A stretch of DNA of 64,000 nucleotides from Protopterus annectens (lineage: Eukaryota > Chordata > Ceratodontiformes > Protopteridae): positions 930,088,694-930,152,693 of the forward strand of contig NC_056743.1 in the NCBI RefSeq assembly GCF_019279795.1, in the 5' to 3' direction. Under the pieces are notes generated by a model. That model was not told where the DNA came from and did not search any database. It worked only from the letters and a program-made list of their open reading frames with translations. Positions 46,693-56,508 of the stretch are shown one piece after another. Made by a program: the position numbers and the translations under genes. Numbering within the stretch: position 1 is the first letter of the stretch; every line of letters starts with the position of its first letter.

Positions 46693-46709
46693 CTGTTTGG
46701 CTTAGACTG
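46693..46709. repeat. TSD of L1-D, right copy
   Basis: CTGTTTGGCTTAGACTG, identical to the left copy. Confidence 0.95.
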
Positions 46710-47699
46710 TTGGACACATGAAGAAAATATGGCAGCAAGATGGAAACAAAATCTCTTGTGCTGATCTGATTTTGGATGATGCAGAGTGAAGATTATAGTT
46801 GGGACACCAATCATCCTCCAACACCTGGGAAGACAATCCAACCTCGGAATGATCCAAAGACCTCTCTCTCATATCAATGGATCCAAATCTCCCTTCAGAG
46901 CTCCTGAACAGAAGCAGGAAGGAAGCTCTGAGATCAAACCTTTGGCCGGCTCTGATGTGGGGACCAGAACTGAGAATTCAAAAGTCGATAGCCCAAACAG
47001 CAACAGATCCTAAATCAGTGGATCTAAGCCATCAACTCAACCTTTGGCTCAAATGAAATCAGGATCGAAAGAATCAGATGCAGTAACCTCGGAGCGAAAG
47101 CTATATGAGAAGGTGGAATGGAAGAAAAAGGCTACCATATGGGTCCGAAGGAACCTCTGCATCCAGTAGTCCAGATCAGCCTAGAAGTATTTCTGTAGGA
47201 CCTCAAGAAGGATTTAGTCCAAGTAACCCTTTCAGAATGACTATATTCCTCAGATTGGTGAAATCTCTGTGACCAAATTCCTGGTAAATTTCACAATCTA
47301 CTTTGAGCTGCACAACTCCACAACAGATTACAGACATTGGTCGTGCAGGTCCTGTGGTGGGATCTTGTGCCACCGGGATAATTTTTTTTTAAACTAGTTT
47401 GTTTGTCCATATCCCCCACAAAACAGCACTCAGAAAATTAATACAGGAAGGACAAATTCCAATAACCAAAAGAAGCTAAATAACTGTTATAAAGGATAAT
47501 GCACACACAAGACATTTAACTATATAACAATCTAATACAAACCTATGGAATTACTGTAAAACTAATTTCTACTCCTACATATCTACATGTACCTGATAAA
47601 TATATAATAGTAAAACACACATGCAAGATGTAACACTGGAGGGAAATGCCAAGACAGAAGGGGCTCACAACAGCAGAACAAGAGAAACTCCAAAGTGAT

Positions 47700-47998
47700 A
47701 TACAGCCATATGGGCTTACTACTACCAGAAAGTTTCAAAACACATCTAAGAACATCTACTGTTTATCTGAAACACTAGAAAAATATGAAGCGGAATAATT
47801 AGCTGCCTAGCTCCACATCCCCTTGCAAACGTGGCAAACAATAACAGAGGTACTTCAGGGGACTGATGCATTATGGGAAGGAAAAGGTTTGAACAGGCTC
47901 AAGATTGGAGCACTGATGGTGCCAGATTCGATCCTATAAAAGGCTCCAAGGACCAATATGTCAGATCAGACAGACTGAATGAATAAGATATATTATTG
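47700..47998. repeat. Right ITR of DIRS-E
   Basis: Reversed, it gives CATTCAGTCTGTCTGATCTG, TTGAGCCTGTTCAAACC and CCCATAATGCATCAGTCCC, matching the left ITR and the ICR. Confidence 0.75.
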
Positions 47999-48109
47999 GA
48001 AACAGCTCTCTCACTCAGCCATGACAAAGATGCAGGTTTGCCCAGTACCTCACAGCACCACACTTAACCAATCACATGCAGCACAGACCTATACAAACTG
48101 AGGCTCTTA

Positions 48110-48346
48110 AAAGTTGTTGAGTCTTTCGGCTTTTCCCGGTTAGGGGTCGCCACAGCGGAACTCCGGTCCGCTAATGATTGGTAGTTAATTTTTTACGTGC
48201 CAAGTTACCAGCCCTGATGCACAACCTTCAACGAAGGTACGCCCATTCACGCATGTCTCCATGGAGAAGACGCTCTAGATGAGAATCGAACCGGACAGTG
48301 TCTTACTGCGAGGCGACAACGCTACCGCAGCACCACCACCGCAAAC
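48110..48346 (-). repeat. SINE with Meta-like core, copy 3 (best copy)
   Basis: Minus-strand order: tRNA-like head with A-box (GCTGCGGTAGCGTTGTCGCC) and B-box (CCGGTTCGATTCTC), core (CGTACCTTCG..., CGGACCGGAGTTCCGCTGTG, GCGACCCCTAACCGGG) and tail CCGAAAGACTCAACAAC. The head resembles a tRNA with GGTTCGATTC in place of the T-arm. No poly-A tail is seen, so mobilisation by a LINE with another 3' end is likely (inference). Confidence 0.85.
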
Positions 48347-48810
48347 TAGCTAAACCACAAAAGCCTCCTAAATGTAAGCTAAGCAATAAGTAGCCTCAGT
48401 AACCTCACAAACAGATAACACAAGCATCACCTACCATGAAACATACATTTAAGTCACACTAACTCAGTTCAAAAGCTCATAAGGCAAACTTCCACACAAT
48501 CCAATATCCTAGTTATAGGTGTCTGTGAATCTGCCAGCCCAGCTATCTGGAATTTTGTAAATAATTCTATGTCATTTGTAAATATTGATATGATTTATAC
48601 AGAATTGTATGTTATGTAATGTACTGAGCTTCAAAAATGTAACCACAGCATACCCTGCTGGAACATAGAAGATTAACTTATAAAACTTCAAGAAAATAAG
48701 TTGAAATTAAGTGTTTTACAATATGCTATAAAAGTTAGTTTCAATGTAGCAAGGAGACAGGATGTCTAGAGCTAGAAGTTCTTTCTGTCTTAGAAGTAGT
48801 TACTAGGTTT
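48347..48810. other. Unassigned 460 bp left of PLE-C
   Basis: No coding frame. It contains CTATAAAAG near 48730, and GTCTTAGAAGTAG before the PLE-C target. Joined to 56523-56990, it might be a solo LTR or a LINE 5' region, but I see no terminal TG...CA pair that I can defend. Confidence 0.35.
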
Positions 48811-48824
48811 AAAATGTAAAGTCA
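48811..48824. repeat. TSD of PLE-C, left copy
   Basis: TTAAAATGTAAAGT, identical to 56509-56522. Confidence 0.9.
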
Positions 48825-48964
48825 ATACAAATCAAAGATGAAGACAACTCAGGAACAGTTGGATGGTGGAATTAGAAACTGCTCGTGCGACAGGACAGTG
48901 AATTAAGCCTTGTTTAATAAAAATGAATAAAATATAAAATATAAAATGGTACACAATTCTATCA

Positions 48965-49020
48965 ATGACTGTTACAGGTTAAGCGCTTTCGGCTGTTGCC
49001 CAGCCTTCTTCAGAACAATT
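48965..49020 (-). ncRNA. Hammerhead ribozyme, PLE-C inverted arm
   Basis: Minus strand: CTGAAGA (49007-49013), GGCTG-GGCAA-CAGCC stem II, GAAA (48987-48990), GCGCTTAACCTGTAACAG. Identical core to the two plus-strand copies. Confidence 0.75.
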
Positions 49021-49464
49021 CCAGTGTATTCCCATAAAGCATTTATAACAAAGTAGCAGTGTGTTAATTGAATAATAGAAGAATATAAAACCGCCAAAAT
49101 TTTTAAAGTCACAAAAAACACTTTCAGCATAGAAACCTTGTTTCACTGTTAAAATAGATAACAATTGTAAAACTGAAACAAATATTAACCAAAAACTAAA
49201 AACTAGGACTTCCTGAAGAGAAGCATAGACTGGTACTACTATGAATGTATTAATAAATAATAAATAATAAATAATGTGGTGTTGCAGAAAATGAATTGAA
49301 CAATAAAATATAAATGTAAAATATAAACCAGTGTACTTTTTCTGTATAACAAGTGCATCCATATACATTTTGCTATAATTAACAGTGTTATCATATGTGG
49401 TGTAGTGGCTACGTGATCCCAATTTTATTCCAAGGCTAAAAAAGGTTTGATGCTAATATAGTCA

Positions 49465-50271
49465 TTAAGCCCGGGGTCTCGTAGCATCTGTTATAATCTG
49501 CCATTTACTCTCACATAAGGATAATCTCATTTTCCAGTCCCCTCCAAAAGGTACTGTCTCAACTTGGTCTATAATGGAGAATAGGAACTTGTGATCTTTT
49601 CCTTTCTCCGAAATGTGTCTGTATAATGCATTTTTAGGATCCTGTTTACCTATTTTATACATATGTTCATATATACGTCTATTGAACTGCCTCTCCATTT
49701 TGCCTATGTAATGTGCGTTGCATAAAGTACATATTGCCAGGTAAACTACCTGCTTAGTTCTACAATTACCTTTCCTACTGGTAATAGTAGTGTGGCATAT
49801 GTCATTCAATTTAATGATATTATTCGAATTAATGTATTGACATTGTTTGCAGTTGCCACATCTTGCCGTACCTTTTTGGTTCTCATGTGTGGTCTTATTG
49901 TGTGCTCCTCTTTCTAATAGATGTTTCATATTGGGTGCAGTTTTGTAAACAATTCTTGGTTTGGTCCCCAAGGTCTCTTCCATACCCATAGCCAACAGAT
50001 TCCTCCAAAACCTTTCCAAAATGTCCTTAATAATGTGGGAATCGGGTGTGTACATGAGGATGCACACCCTACCCATCGGATCTCTGTGTCGTCCCCCTTC
50101 TCGCTGCTCCGAGATGTAATGACCTAATAGAGGTTGGTAGATGTTACCCCATCCGTCTTGTACATATCTGATTGTCTCGTAAACCAAACCTTCTGGATAG
50201 GCCCTACTCAAAAACATTCCTTTGATGATGTTTAATTCCTTTTCCAAGTGAAGTGAAGCCATCGGAGTCAT
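49465..50271 (-). pseudogene. GIY-YIG endonuclease frame in PLE-C inverted arm
   Basis: 268 open codons, but the first 10 (MTPMASLHLE) come from the other side of a deletion in another frame, so this is a truncated RT-linker-nuclease remnant rather than a native gene. It contains RCGNCKQCQYINSN (Cys-rich linker), AICTLCNAHYIGKMERQFNRRIYEHM (GIY-YIG core; Lys-Met-Glu where the other copies have Lys-Thr-Glu) and SIIDQVETVPFGGDWKMR. Expression is not expected without the RT part. Confidence 0.8.
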
Positions 50272-50384
50272 GACTTAACCAAACATCCAAAAAGGAGATT
50301 CCTTTATGACTGTATTGGTGGGTAAATTTGAGGAACTCAACAGTATGATTCAGATAGGTCATGAATTCTATGAATGAACCTAGA

Positions 50385-50484
50385 ATTGTTTACAAAATTG
50401 TTTACAAAACTGCACCCAATATGAAACATCTATTAGAAAGAGGAGCACACAATAAGACCACACATGAGAACCAAAAAGGTACGG
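50385..50484 (+). repeat. Scrambled PLE-C piece at the inversion junction
   Basis: CTAGAATTGTTTACAAAA, then AACTGCACCCAATATGAAAC...AAAAAGGTACGG copies 55384-55477, with ATTGTTTACAAA repeated once. At GGTACGG it jumps back to CTTCACTTCAAGTATATAC (source 54957). This marks a template jump between the inverted arm and the tandem arm. Confidence 0.85.
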
Positions 50485-50572
50485 CTTCACTTCAAGTATA
50501 TACAGGAAGCCCACTTTTTCTAATGACTATGTCCACTACAGTAGCAACCATCCCCCTCATGTTTTTAAGAAC

Positions 50573-51451
50573 GTGATCAAAGGACAAACCATCCGCGCAG
50601 CAAGAATGTCATCTAACCAATTAATCTTGGAAAAGGAATTAAACATCATCAAAGGAATGTTTTTGAGTAGGGCCTATCCAGAAGGTTTGGTTTACGAGAC
50701 AATCAGATATGTACAAGACGGATGGGGTAACATCTACCAACCTCTATTAGGTCATTACATCTCGGAGCAGCGAGAAGGGGGACGACACAGAGATCCAATG
50801 GGTAGGGTGTGCATCCTCATGTACACACCCGATTCCCACATTATTAAGGACATTTTGGAAAGGTTTTGGAGGAATCTGTTGGCTATGGGTATGGAAGAGA
50901 CCTTGGGGACCAAACCAAGAATTGTTTACAAAACTGCACCCAATATGAAACATCTATTAGAAAGAGGAGCACACAATAAGATCACACATGAGAACCAAAA
51001 AGGTACGGCAAGATGTGGCAACTGCAAACAATGTCAATACATTAATTCGAATAATATCATTAAATTGAATGACATATGCCACACTACTATTACCAGTAGG
51101 AAAGGTAATTGTAGAACTAAGCAGGTAGTTTACCTGGCAATATGTACTTTATGCAACGCACATTACATAGGCAAAACGGAGAGGCAGTTCAATAGACGTA
51201 TATATGAACATATGTATAAAATAGGTAAACAGGATCCTAAAAATGCATTATACAGACACATTTCGGAGAAAGGAAAAGATCACAAGTTCCTATTCTCCAT
51301 TATAGACCAAGTTGAGACAGTACCTTTTGGAGGGGACTGGAAAATGAGATTATCCTTATGTGAGAGTAAATGGCAGATTATAACAGATGCTACGAGACCC
51401 CCGGGGCTTAATGACTATATTAGCATCAAACCTTTTTTAGCCTTGGAATAA
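50573..51451 (+). CDS. GIY-YIG endonuclease portion of the PLE polyprotein, open frame
   Basis: 292 open codons ending in KPFLALE, with no stop or frameshift, unlike the same region of the full copy. The open frame starts at a non-ATG codon; the first in-frame ATG is at MSSNQLILEKEL. Order: linker from the end of RT, Cys-rich CGNCKQCQYI (a CxxC...H type motif), GIY-YIG core with VVYLAICTLCNAHYIGKTERQFNRRIYEHM (YIG, candidate catalytic Arg and the HisMet helix), then SEKGKDHKFLFSIIDQVE. In PLEs the domain nicks target DNA. Here it is cut from RT, so it is a fragment kept open because the insertion is young. Confidence 0.75.
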   Translation: MIKGQTIRAARMSSNQLILEKELNIIKGMFLSRAYPEGLVYETIRYVQDGWGNIYQPLLGHYISEQREGGRHRDPMGRVCILMYTPDSHIIKDILERFWRNLLAMGMEETLGTKPRIVYKTAPNMKHLLERGAHNKITHENQKGTARCGNCKQCQYINSNNIIKLNDICHTTITSRKGNCRTKQVVYLAICTLCNAHYIGKTERQFNRRIYEHMYKIGKQDPKNALYRHISEKGKDHKFLFSIIDQVETVPFGGDWKMRLSLCESKWQIITDATRPPGLNDYISIKPFLALE

Positions 51452-51849
51452 AATTGGGATCACGTAGCCACTACACCACATATGATAACACTGTTAATTA
51501 TAGCAAAATGTATATGGATGCACTTGTTATAGAGAAAAAGTACACTGGTTTATATTTTACATTTATATTTTATTGTTCAATTCATTTTCTGCAACACCAC
51601 ATTATTTATTATTTATTATTTATTAATACATTCATAGTAGTACCAGTCTATGCTTCTCTTCAGGAAGTCCTAGTTTTTAGTGGTTGGTTAATGTTTGTCT
51701 CAGTTTTACAATTGTTATCTATTTTAACAGTGAAACAAGGCTTCTATACTGAAAGTGTTCTTGTGACTTTAAAAAATTTTGGCGTTTTTTTCTTCTATTA
51801 TTCAATTAACATACTGCTACTTTGTTATAGATGCTTTATGGGAATACAC

Positions 51850-51912
51850 TGGAATTGTTCTGAAGAAGGCTGGGCAACAGCCGAAAGCGCTTAACCTGTA
51901 ACAGCTATTGAT
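51850..51912 (+). ncRNA. Hammerhead ribozyme in the pseudo-LTR upstream of ORF1
   Basis: CTGAAGA (51860-51866), A, GGCTG-GGCAA-CAGCC (51868-51882, perfect 5-bp stem II), GAAA (51883-51886), GCGCTTAACCTGTA. TTGTT before the core can pair with AACAG after GTA as stem I. All invariant core bases are present. About 160 nt upstream of the ORF1 ATG: self-cleavage would define an RNA 5' end there. Confidence 0.8.
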
Positions 51913-52074
51913 AGAGTTGTATATCAATTATATTTTATATTTTATATTTCATATTTTATTCATTTTTATTAAACAAGGCTTAATTCACTGTCCTGTCGTA
52001 CGAGCAGTTTCTAATTCCACCATCCAACTGTTCCTGAGTTGTCTTCATCTTTGATTTGTATTGGCTTTACTAGG

Positions 52075-53484
52075 ATGGCGGATACCTTGGATACCTCTGC
52101 TTCATTGTCGAAGGACAGTATTATCGAGCTTAGAGCCGATCTTACGGCACTACAAGGAGAAGTTCAAAAATTACTGACTTTGATTGGTGACTTAGTTTCT
52201 AACAAAAACATTGCTGCCAACAAGGAAGAGACTCATTCTGGCACTTCCACGGAGTTTGTGAAAGCACACCTAGTCTCCGTACATTCAGAGGAGGAAACGG
52301 ATGTAAATTCTGCGTATAAAGGATCACATGCGCAGGCGCGCATAACCAGAAACAAACCACAAGGTTGTGGTATTGTAAGTACACCGGACTGTGCTTTTCC
52401 GAAAGTTTTTATGGATACGGACGGTGTCTATGATCTAGTTTCTGACCAACATTCAACCGGAGTGGCACCAGAAGGTTACAGAGCGGACGACATCAAAGCA
52501 CTGGATCTTATACACACGGAAGACGCAAATCGGCTGAGTGAGCAAATTGATTGCACCGAACACGAGTTCACTTTTGATTATAGCGTTTGTAAAAAACGCA
52601 TGGACAGACAGTACGGTGGGGCACGTCCTAAAGACCAGAGGGTCTTAAAAAATAGAATCCATCATGCACCAGATAAAACAGGTACTGTGTTTGATAAATT
52701 TGAACATATTGTATCAAGCCCTACCAGAATAATATGTCGTAAGCAAAAAGAACTAATGCATAATATTAACACCAACTATCCCAAGGATATTTTATCCAAT
52801 GGGGATACAGTTTTTGAACAATTTGTAGGCGATAATAGAGACTACTTTGCTGCCAACAATAAGAATCAACGGGACGGCAAAACTTTTATTAATGATAGTA
52901 GCCATGCTACATTGAAGGATTTTATACTTGATTACGGCAAAAAATTAATGAATTTTAAAAATATCAAAGTTGATAGTAGTTACCTATCTAATTGTTTGAA
53001 GTTGAATATTGTGCCGAAAGGCCTCAGATTTTTTAAATTACCCTTAGGTATAAGTTACTCTACTGAGGTTATGAATGATTTTGATGGATTATTTGATAAG
53101 TTTGGTTTCGAATATATAAAGCTACTTATTAAACACCAAGATGCTAAACTGAGTGTATTATCAGAAGAGTTAGAGCGCATGGATCATTTTATTATTAATC
53201 ATAAAGATATTGTATGTTTTAAGGATTTGTATTTGAAGCAATTTGATTTTGCAGACAAAAATGTGCACAATATAGTTGACAGAAAAAACAAGAAAATGCA
53301 AAGGGATATTGAAGCATATAATAACAACAGGGCATACATTTGGCCAAGTAACAAAGGGATAGAAGGTCAGAAGCAACAGCATCCCAGAAGGAAAGAATCT
53401 AAGAACTCATTTAGGGAAGAAAATTTTCAGGGGGGAAGGTATTTTCCAGCTTGGAAAGTTCAAAAACAGTGGCACAGAACATAA
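52075..53484 (+). CDS. ORF1 of PLE-C, unknown function
   Basis: 469 residues from the first in-frame ATG (AGGATGGCG at 52075), uninterrupted. Near the N-terminus a heptad-rich stretch (ELRADLTALQGEVQKLLTLIGDL, residues about 18-42) predicts a short coiled coil. The middle is Asp/Lys-rich without a known motif. The C-terminus is Lys/Arg/Gln-rich (GIEGQKQQHPRRKESKNSF), suited to RNA binding. I do not recognise the family; an accessory ORF1 with coiled coil is known in some PLEs. It overlaps the RT frame by 70 nt (53415-53484) in the -1 direction, with G-GGG-GGA at 53430-53436, a possible frameshift site. An indel in the G-run is the alternative. Confidence 0.75.
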   Translation: MADTLDTSASLSKDSIIELRADLTALQGEVQKLLTLIGDLVSNKNIAANKEETHSGTSTEFVKAHLVSVHSEEETDVNSAYKGSHAQARITRNKPQGCGIVSTPDCAFPKVFMDTDGVYDLVSDQHSTGVAPEGYRADDIKALDLIHTEDANRLSEQIDCTEHEFTFDYSVCKKRMDRQYGGARPKDQRVLKNRIHHAPDKTGTVFDKFEHIVSSPTRIICRKQKELMHNINTNYPKDILSNGDTVFEQFVGDNRDYFAANNKNQRDGKTFINDSSHATLKDFILDYGKKLMNFKNIKVDSSYLSNCLKLNIVPKGLRFFKLPLGISYSTEVMNDFDGLFDKFGFEYIKLLIKHQDAKLSVLSEELERMDHFIINHKDIVCFKDLYLKQFDFADKNVHNIVDRKNKKMQRDIEAYNNNRAYIWPSNKGIEGQKQQHPRRKESKNSFREENFQGGRYFPAWKVQKQWHRT

Positions 53485-55921
53485 AACAGGTTGATATTAT
53501 TGTATCCAATAGTCCAAGCTTGACGATGGAACAGACACCCACAATGACTGAGATGAATAATTGTTTAGGAATAGATCCCAATGATCCGAATTCAAATTAT
53601 TCCAACGAACTAGTGAAAACCATAACACCTAGGATCACTACATGTGAAGGATTTAAGGTATACAATTATTCTAACATCGAGATAGACCACACTTGTGCCA
53701 AACTGTTGGGAAAAGGTATGAAATTTATTCCCATGAGAAGATGGGGAATACTCGACACCATCAAAGAGGTCAAAAAATACTGCAGGAAGTTGAATTTAGC
53801 GTTAACTTTTGATAAGAATAAAGAGGTAACAACAGGGACTAAAGGGATAGCAGGAACTGACCTGAACAAAAAAAGTACATTCATACCACCCCCCAACCCA
53901 CATATTCAAAATTTTGAACAGTCAGTGTGTAATGACATTTATTGGACACACCTTAGTATGCGAGGTCAAAGGGACCAACTTACCGATAATCTCACATTTA
54001 TGGAAAGAAAAAGTCTACTGGACATAATGAAGAATAGGGACATTAGGGTTATGAAACCCGACAAGGGAGGGGGAGCTGTGATATTTCCAACTGATTTATA
54101 CCATCATGAAATCCACAACATCTTACATAACTCAGGCAATTATGAGAGCATCTCAATAAATCAGGTCAACATTGGCCACAAGAGGATTGATCTTATCATT
54201 GAGGAATATCTTACAGACAATAGGATATCTAACGACACATATTCCTACATTAAAGTAGATCATCCTGTGTTAGCTAAGATGATTGGGATTCCTAAGTTAC
54301 ATAAATCTATTGCTCAACCTCCCTTCAGACCCATTGTGTCAGGATCTAGGTCCAAAACATATAACATCAGGAAATTGATAGATAGATGGTGTAAGAACGT
54401 ATACAACAACATACCTCACATCATCAAGGATTCTTGGAAATTTTTAGGTACACTTACCCATGATTATTGGAACCCTGATTTGATTTTTCTTACAGTGGAC
54501 GTCATTGATCTTTTTTCATGTATCCCCAAGACAGAAGGGTTGGAATACTTTGAAAGAAGCCTCACCCGTTACTCTGGTTTCTCATGGGAAAAAATCAGCC
54601 TCATATGTGACATGATGTCAATTGTACTGGATTACAACTATATCTCGTTTCTAGGAGAATACTTCAAACAAACCAAGGGAGTAGCTATGGGAGCAGCTTG
54701 TGCTCCCATATTTGCGAACTTGGTCATGGCTGAGTGGGAACAAGAACATGTGTTTAAGAGTGCCTTTTTTCATGACATTGGATTATATGTGAGATATCTG
54801 GATGACATCTTCATTTTGTGGAAATCATCCGAGGACAGACTATTAGAATTCATGACCTATCTGAATCATACTGTTGAGTTCCTCAAATTTACCCACCAAT
54901 ACAGTCATAAAGGAATCTCCTTTTAGGATGTTTGGTTAAGTCATGACTCCGATGGCTTCACTTCAAGTATATACAGGAAGCCCACTTTTTCTAATGACTA
55001 TGTCCACTACAGTAGCAACCATCCCCCTCATGTTTTTAAGAACGTGATCAAAGGACAAACCATCCGCGCAGCAAGAATGTCATCTAACCAATTAATCTTG
55101 GAAAAGGAATTAAACATCATCAAAGGAATGTTTTTGAGTAGGGCCTATCCAGAAGGTTTGGTTTACGAGACAATCAGATATGTACAAGACGGATGGGGTA
55201 ACATCTACCAACCTCTATTAGGTCATTACATCTCGGAGCAGCGAGAAGGGGACGACACAGAGATCCAATGGGTAGGGTGTGCATCCTGATGTACAGACCG
55301 GATTCCCACATTATTAAGGACATTTTGGAAAGGTTTTGGAGGAATCTGTTGGCTATGGGTATGGAAGAGACCTTGGGGACCAAACCAAGAATTGTTTACA
55401 AAACTGCACCCAATATGAAACATCTATTAGAAAGAGGAGCACACAATAAGATCACACATGAGAACCAAAAAGGTACGGCAAGATGTGGCAACTGCAAACA
55501 ATGTCAATACATTAATTCGAATAATATCATTAAATTGAATGACATATGCCACACTACTATTACCAGTAGGAAAGGTAATTGTAGAACTAAGCAGGTAGTT
55601 TACCTGGCAATATGTACTTTATGCAACGCACATTACATAGGCAAAACGGAGAGGCAGTTCAATAGACGTATATATGAACATATGTATAAAATAGGTAAAC
55701 AGGATCCTAAAAATGCATTATACAGACACATTTCGGAGAAAGGAAAAGATCACAAGTTCCTATTCTCCATTATAGACCAAGTTGAGACAGTACCTTTTGG
55801 AGGGGACTGGAAAATGAGATTATCCTTATGTGAGAGTAAATGGCAGATTATAACAGATGCTACGAGACCCCCGGGGCTTAATGACTATATTAGCATCAAA
55901 CCTTTTTTAGCCTTGGAATAA
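53415..55921 (+). pseudogene. PLE-C RT and GIY-YIG polyprotein (one nonsense, one frameshift)
   Basis: About 835 codons, the usual size of a Penelope pol. The RT motifs are intact: KPDKGGGAVIF, IPKLHKSIAQPPFRPIVSG, LTVDVIDLFSCIP (motif A Asp), KQTKGVAMGAACAPIFANL (motif B) and VRYLDDIFILW (motif C with both Asp). A TAG at 54924-54926 follows KGISF, where other PLEs read FLD, so probably Leu to stop. One G is missing near 55249 (GAAGGGGAC against GAAGGGGGAC at 50777), shifting the frame. The nuclease continues at 55268-55921 with the Cys linker and YIGKTERQFNRR. The first ATG after the ORF1 overlap is at 53526, so translation may depend on frameshifting. Confidence 0.9.
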
Positions 55922-56314
55922 AATTGGGATCACGTAGCCACTACACCACATATGATAACACTGTTAATTATAGCAAAATGTATATGGATGCACTTGTTAT
56001 AGAGAAAAAGTACACTGGTTTATATTTTACATTTATATTTTATTGTTCAATTCATTTTCTGCAACACCACATTATTTATTATTTATTATTTATTAATACA
56101 TTCATAGTAGTACTAGTCTATGCTTCTCTTCTGGAAGTTTTCAGTTTTTTGGTTAATATTTGTTTCAGTTTTACAATTGTTATTTATTTAAATAGTGAAA
56201 CAAGGCTTCTATACTGAAAGTGTTCTTGTGACTTTAAAAAATTTTGGCGTTTTTTTCTTCTATTATTCAATTAACATACTGCTACTTTGTTATAGATGCT
56301 TTATGGGAATACAC

Positions 56315-56377
56315 TGGAATTGTTCTGAAGAAGGCTGGGCAACAGCCGAAAGCGCTTAACCTGTAACAGCTATTGAT
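56315..56377 (+). ncRNA. Hammerhead ribozyme, 3' end of PLE-C full copy
   Basis: Same core as at 51860: CTGAAGA (56325-56331), perfect GGCTG/CAGCC stem II, GAAA, GCGCTTAACCTGTAACAG. With the upstream copy it brackets the RNA unit, so double cleavage would release an ORF1-RT-nuclease RNA of about 4.47 kb. Confidence 0.8.
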
Positions 56378-56508
56378 AGAGTTGTATATCAATTATATTT
56401 TATATTTTATATTTCATATTTTATTCATTTTTATTAAACAAGGCTTAATTCACTGTCCTGTCGTACGAGCAGTTTCTAATTCCACCATCCAGCTGTTCCT
56501 GAGTTGTC

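Larger units (their letters stand above)
40186..47998 (-). mobile_element. DIRS-E, DIRS-like retrotransposon interrupted by L1-D
   Basis: The left ITR (from 40186, GTACGATTACCATAAC) and right ITR (to about 47998) share inverted blocks (TTGAGTCTCTTCAAACTTTTCC...CCCATAATGCA at 40300 with 47890-47930 reversed). The ICR near 40500-40590 mirrors the right tip (ATTCAGTCTGTCTGATG..ACATATGGGTC). Order from the right: gag, RT-RNase H, YR, all broken. Gag is split by L1-D. Confidence 0.85.
48825..50370 (-). mobile_element. PLE-C inverted arm
   Basis: The minus strand matches 54843-56508, from the end of RT (CATACTGTTGAGTTCCTC) to the 3' end, then 20 nt of element start. An internal deletion removes about 130 bp between GGCTTCACTTCA and TTGGAAAAGGAATTAAAC (source 54957-55100). 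Right edge at GTCATGAATTCTA (50370). Confidence 0.9.
50485..52036 (+). mobile_element. PLE-C tandem partial copy (pseudo-LTR)
   Basis: Direct copy of 54957-56508, running from the RT-linker boundary to the element 3' end GAGTTGTC. The full copy follows immediately (TTCATCTTTGATTTG). It contains an intact nuclease frame and a hammerhead just upstream of ORF1. Confidence 0.92.
48825..56508 (+). mobile_element. PLE-C, compound Penelope-like insertion
   Basis: A single TSD pair encloses (a) an inverted partial copy 48825-50370, (b) a scrambled short piece about 50385-50484, (c) a tandem partial copy 50485-52036 (the 3' part, acting as a pseudo-LTR), and (d) a full copy 52037-56508 with ORF1, RT and GIY-YIG regions. 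The 3' UTR appears three times with very few differences, so the insertion is young. Inverted and tandem partial copies with pseudo-LTRs are typical of Penelope-like elements. The left edge runs about 20 nt beyond the 3' end into the 5' start of the element (complement of TTCATCTTTGATTTGTATTG at 52037). Confidence 0.92.

Noticed and set aside
48282-48346. Possible tRNA gene (A-box and GGTTCGATTC B-box)
   Set aside because: It does not fold as a full cloverleaf by eye and is joined to the SINE core; the same head occurs at 34.1 kb.
48979-49422. 147-aa frame (and partners at 51454-51894 and 55924-56217) with hydrophobic segments, suggesting a membrane protein
   Set aside because: It lies in the AT-rich 3' UTR of PLE-C after the nuclease stop and in front of the ribozyme. 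It repeats only because the UTR repeats, and the third copy is frameshifted.
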